Positions 5,330 to 6,617 of a stretch of DNA of 6,617 nt are shown piece after piece. A program made the translations under genes and the position numbers. Under the pieces are notes generated by a model, which saw nothing but the letters and a program-made list of their open reading frames with translations, searched no databases and was not told the DNA's origin. Every line of letters begins with the position of its first letter. Position 1 is the first letter of the stretch. Origin of the DNA: Saccharicrinis sp041584155 (GTDB taxonomy: Bacteria > Bacteroidota > Bacteroidia > Bacteroidales > Marinilabiliaceae); assembly GCA_041584155.1 (NCBI GenBank), contig JBFHEL010000236.1, forward strand, positions 1 to 6,617. Reading direction: 5' to 3'.

Positions 5330-6298
5330 ATGGCAAAGAGCAAGTTTATATACGATCCGGAAAAATTATCCTATATCCCTGTAGAAACGACCTTTAAAGA
5401 AAAGGTGATGAAGTTTGTTCCCTATCTTTCTGTAGGAACATTAATGGGAGTTGCGTTCTATGCTATCTCGGCTGTTGCATGGTCTACACCAACAGAAAAA
5501 ATACAAGCTCAAAAAATTAGTGATATGAAACAACGTCAAACGGTTTTTGTGGAGCGATTAAATGAAATAGATGACGTTTTAAAGGAGCTTGAAGTAATGG
5601 ATGATAGTGTGTATCGCACAATGTTAGGCAGTGATCCTTTGTCGCCTTCATTACGACAGGCAGGTACGGGAGGGGTGAATGCCTATGAGGAAATGATTGC
5701 TTCCAATAATCCTAAAGATTTAATAGATGCTTATAAGAAGCTCGATAATTTGGTAGCAAAGATAAATGTGCAAAGAGCTTCCTATAATGAACTCTTTAAA
5801 AAAGCCTCCTTAAACTTCGACCGTATTCAACATTTGCCGGCTATTATTCCTATTGCTAATTGGGATTTGCATTATATTGGATCGGGTTTTAGTAAACGTT
5901 TTCATCCTATTTTACAGGTGTGGCGAATGCATAAAGGAATTGATTTTGTGGCATCAGAAGGTACTAAAATATTTGCATCGGCCGATGGTGTTGTTTCTGT
6001 AGCTCATTTGTCAAGTAGTTTTGGAAATGTAGTTGAGGTTGACCATGGTTATGGTATAGTAACTTTATATGCTCATATGAGTAAATTTAATGTAAAAAAG
6101 GGTGATAAAGTTAAAAGGGGAGATGTTATTGGTTATGTTGGTGATACCGGACTTTCTGCAGGACCTCATTTGCATTATGAAGTACATGTTCATGGCGAGG
6201 CGGTAAATCCGGTTAATTATTTCTTTAATGATTTATCTGCAGATGAATATAAGCAGGTTGTTGCTCAGGCTGAAAGTATAGAGACTTGTATGGAATAG
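5330..6298 (+). CDS. Membrane-anchored M23 (LytM-type) metallopeptidase
   Basis: The 322-residue product is a zinc peptidase that probably cleaves peptidoglycan cross-links or cross-bridges in the periplasm. The N-terminal tail (residues 1-28) is charged and likely cytoplasmic. One transmembrane segment spans about residues 29-51 with no cleavage motif, so it is an anchor. A helical, probably coiled-coil region covers about 57-90, and another helix-rich stretch covers 127-165. The M23 domain occupies about 185-298. Expected zinc ligands are H201 and D205 (HKGID) and H282 (HLHYE); H249 (YAHM) and H280 are the expected catalytic histidines. Since all are present the enzyme should be active, unlike degenerate M23 activators. 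The ATG has no SD. The gene stands alone, with a long non-coding leader and its own palindromic terminator. Confidence 0.9.
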   Translation: MAKSKFIYDPEKLSYIPVETTFKEKVMKFVPYLSVGTLMGVAFYAISAVAWSTPTEKIQAQKISDMKQRQTVFVERLNEIDDVLKELEVMDDSVYRTMLGSDPLSPSLRQAGTGGVNAYEEMIASNNPKDLIDAYKKLDNLVAKINVQRASYNELFKKASLNFDRIQHLPAIIPIANWDLHYIGSGFSKRFHPILQVWRMHKGIDFVASEGTKIFASADGVVSVAHLSSSFGNVVEVDHGYGIVTLYAHMSKFNVKKGDKVKRGDVIGYVGDTGLSAGPHLHYEVHVHGEAVNPVNYFFNDLSADEYKQVVAQAESIETCME

Positions 6299-6328
6299 AT
6301 GATTTATAATATAAAATATGGAGTACAT

Positions 6329-6361
6329 AAAAAAAGGAATCTGATCAGATTCCTTTTTTTT
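6329..6361. terminator. Perfectly palindromic terminator after the M23 gene
   Basis: Bases 6329-6360 are a perfect palindrome: A7, then GGAATCT, GATC at the centre, AGATTCC and a T-run (6354-6361). It forms a seven-base-pair GC-containing core stem, extended by seven A-T pairs, around a GATC loop. It sits 30 bases after the peptidase stop. Because it is symmetric it would terminate transcription equally from either side. Confidence 0.88.
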
Positions 6362-6380
6362 ATGCCTGTTTTTTTGAATG

Positions 6381-6409
6381 CAATTAAATGTCTTTTTAGA
6401 ACTTAATTG
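6381..6409. repeat. Short inverted repeat upstream of the peroxidase gene
   Basis: CAATTAA (6381-6387) and TTAATTG (6403-6409) are perfect seven-base complements separated by 15 bases, between the terminator and the peroxidase start. The spacing would suit a regulator operator, but AT-rich chance is a fair alternative. I found no convincing -33/-7 promoter pair in this gap. Confidence 0.25.
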
Positions 6410-6453
6410 ATGTTGAGCTGTTTTGTAAATATTAAACAAAAAATATATCTATT

Positions 6454-6617
6454 ATGAAAAAATCAATATTCTTTCTTTTGATATTAGTTGGTTGCTGGCT
6501 TGGTACTGATGCACAAAGTAATTTTTACGATTATACAGTTAAAACTCTTGAAGGAGATGAATTTAATTTTAGTCAACTGAAAGGAAAAAAAGTGATGATA
6601 GTCAATACAGCCTCCAA
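6454..6617 (+). CDS. Glutathione peroxidase family protein, exported (5' part only)
   Basis: The reading frame runs off the window end after 54 complete codons. Residues 1-21 form an export signal: two lysines, a hydrophobic core SIFFLLILVG, then WLGTDAQS. LVGC (residues 11-14) fits a lipobox, which would make it a lipoprotein with C14 as the anchor; cleavage near AQ (20-21) by signal peptidase I is equally plausible. The following FYDYTVKTLEGDEF (24-37) and FSQLKGKKVMIVNTAS (39-54) are the typical first strands of the glutathione peroxidase (GPx) family, a thioredoxin-fold group that reduces peroxides, in bacteria usually with thioredoxin. The active-site cysteine or selenocysteine normally follows NTASK and so falls just outside the window. 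The ATG is preceded by an A-rich stretch without SD. Confidence 0.85.
   Translation, partial: MKKSIFFLLILVGCWLGTDAQSNFYDYTVKTLEGDEFNFSQLKGKKVMIVNTAS

Noticed and set aside
6233..6439. Minus-strand open frame of 68 codons
   Set aside because: It overlaps the M23 gene end and reads through the palindromic terminator. The product is low-complexity and no promoter is seen.
1..6617. Mobile element, CRISPR array, toxin-antitoxin, phage defence or biosynthetic system
   Set aside because: There are no regularly spaced repeats, transposase or integrase motifs, terminal repeats or defence domains. All supported genes belong to known housekeeping or enzyme families.

Overview
This window looks like ordinary chromosome from a low-GC member of the Bacteroidota, probably class Bacteroidia. 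The evidence is the rpsF-rpsR-rplI gene order, Bacteroidota-type promoter boxes (TTTG, 19-base spacer, TAnnTTTG), A-rich start regions mostly without Shine-Dalgarno (SD) sequences, and protein sequences that read as Bacteroidota versions of their families. I cannot place it to genus from sequence alone.

Layout: (1) Bases 1-1254 hold a ribosomal-protein operon, rpsF (bS6), rpsR (bS18) and rplI (bL9), with a near-perfect promoter in front and a strong intrinsic terminator behind. (2) Bases 1287-3385, minus strand, hold prfC (release factor 3) followed by a small hotdog-fold thioesterase of the fluoroacetyl-CoA-thioesterase-like type. A long AT-rich hairpin sits between them. (3) Bases 3386-3597 are the divergent intergenic region. 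(4) Bases 3598-4934, plus strand, hold a PHP-family histidinol-phosphatase-like phosphoesterase and a GNAT N-acetyltransferase that overlap by 10 bases. (5) Bases 4935-5329 are non-coding, with promoter-like boxes and small hairpins. (6) Bases 5330-6361 hold a membrane-anchored M23 (LytM-type) peptidase ending at a perfectly palindromic terminator. (7) Bases 6454-6617 hold the start of an exported glutathione peroxidase cut by the window edge.

Regions 1 and 2 both serve translation (30S platform and 50S proteins; recycling of RF1/RF2). The other genes are unrelated housekeeping or accessory functions: acyl-CoA hydrolysis, phosphate ester hydrolysis, acetyl transfer, cell-wall remodelling and peroxide defence. 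I see no mobile element, CRISPR array, tRNA, rRNA, phage gene or defence system, and no clearly novel multi-gene system.

The most thought-provoking observation is the uneven use of SD sequences. Only rpsR and rplI have strong ones (AAAGGAG and AGGAGG), although Bacteroidota ribosomes are known to hide their anti-SD in a pocket that includes bS18 and bS6, the products of this operon. Two other useful points are a corrected prfC start (the upstream TTG lies inside the promoter -7 box) and the hairpin ahead of the thioesterase gene.
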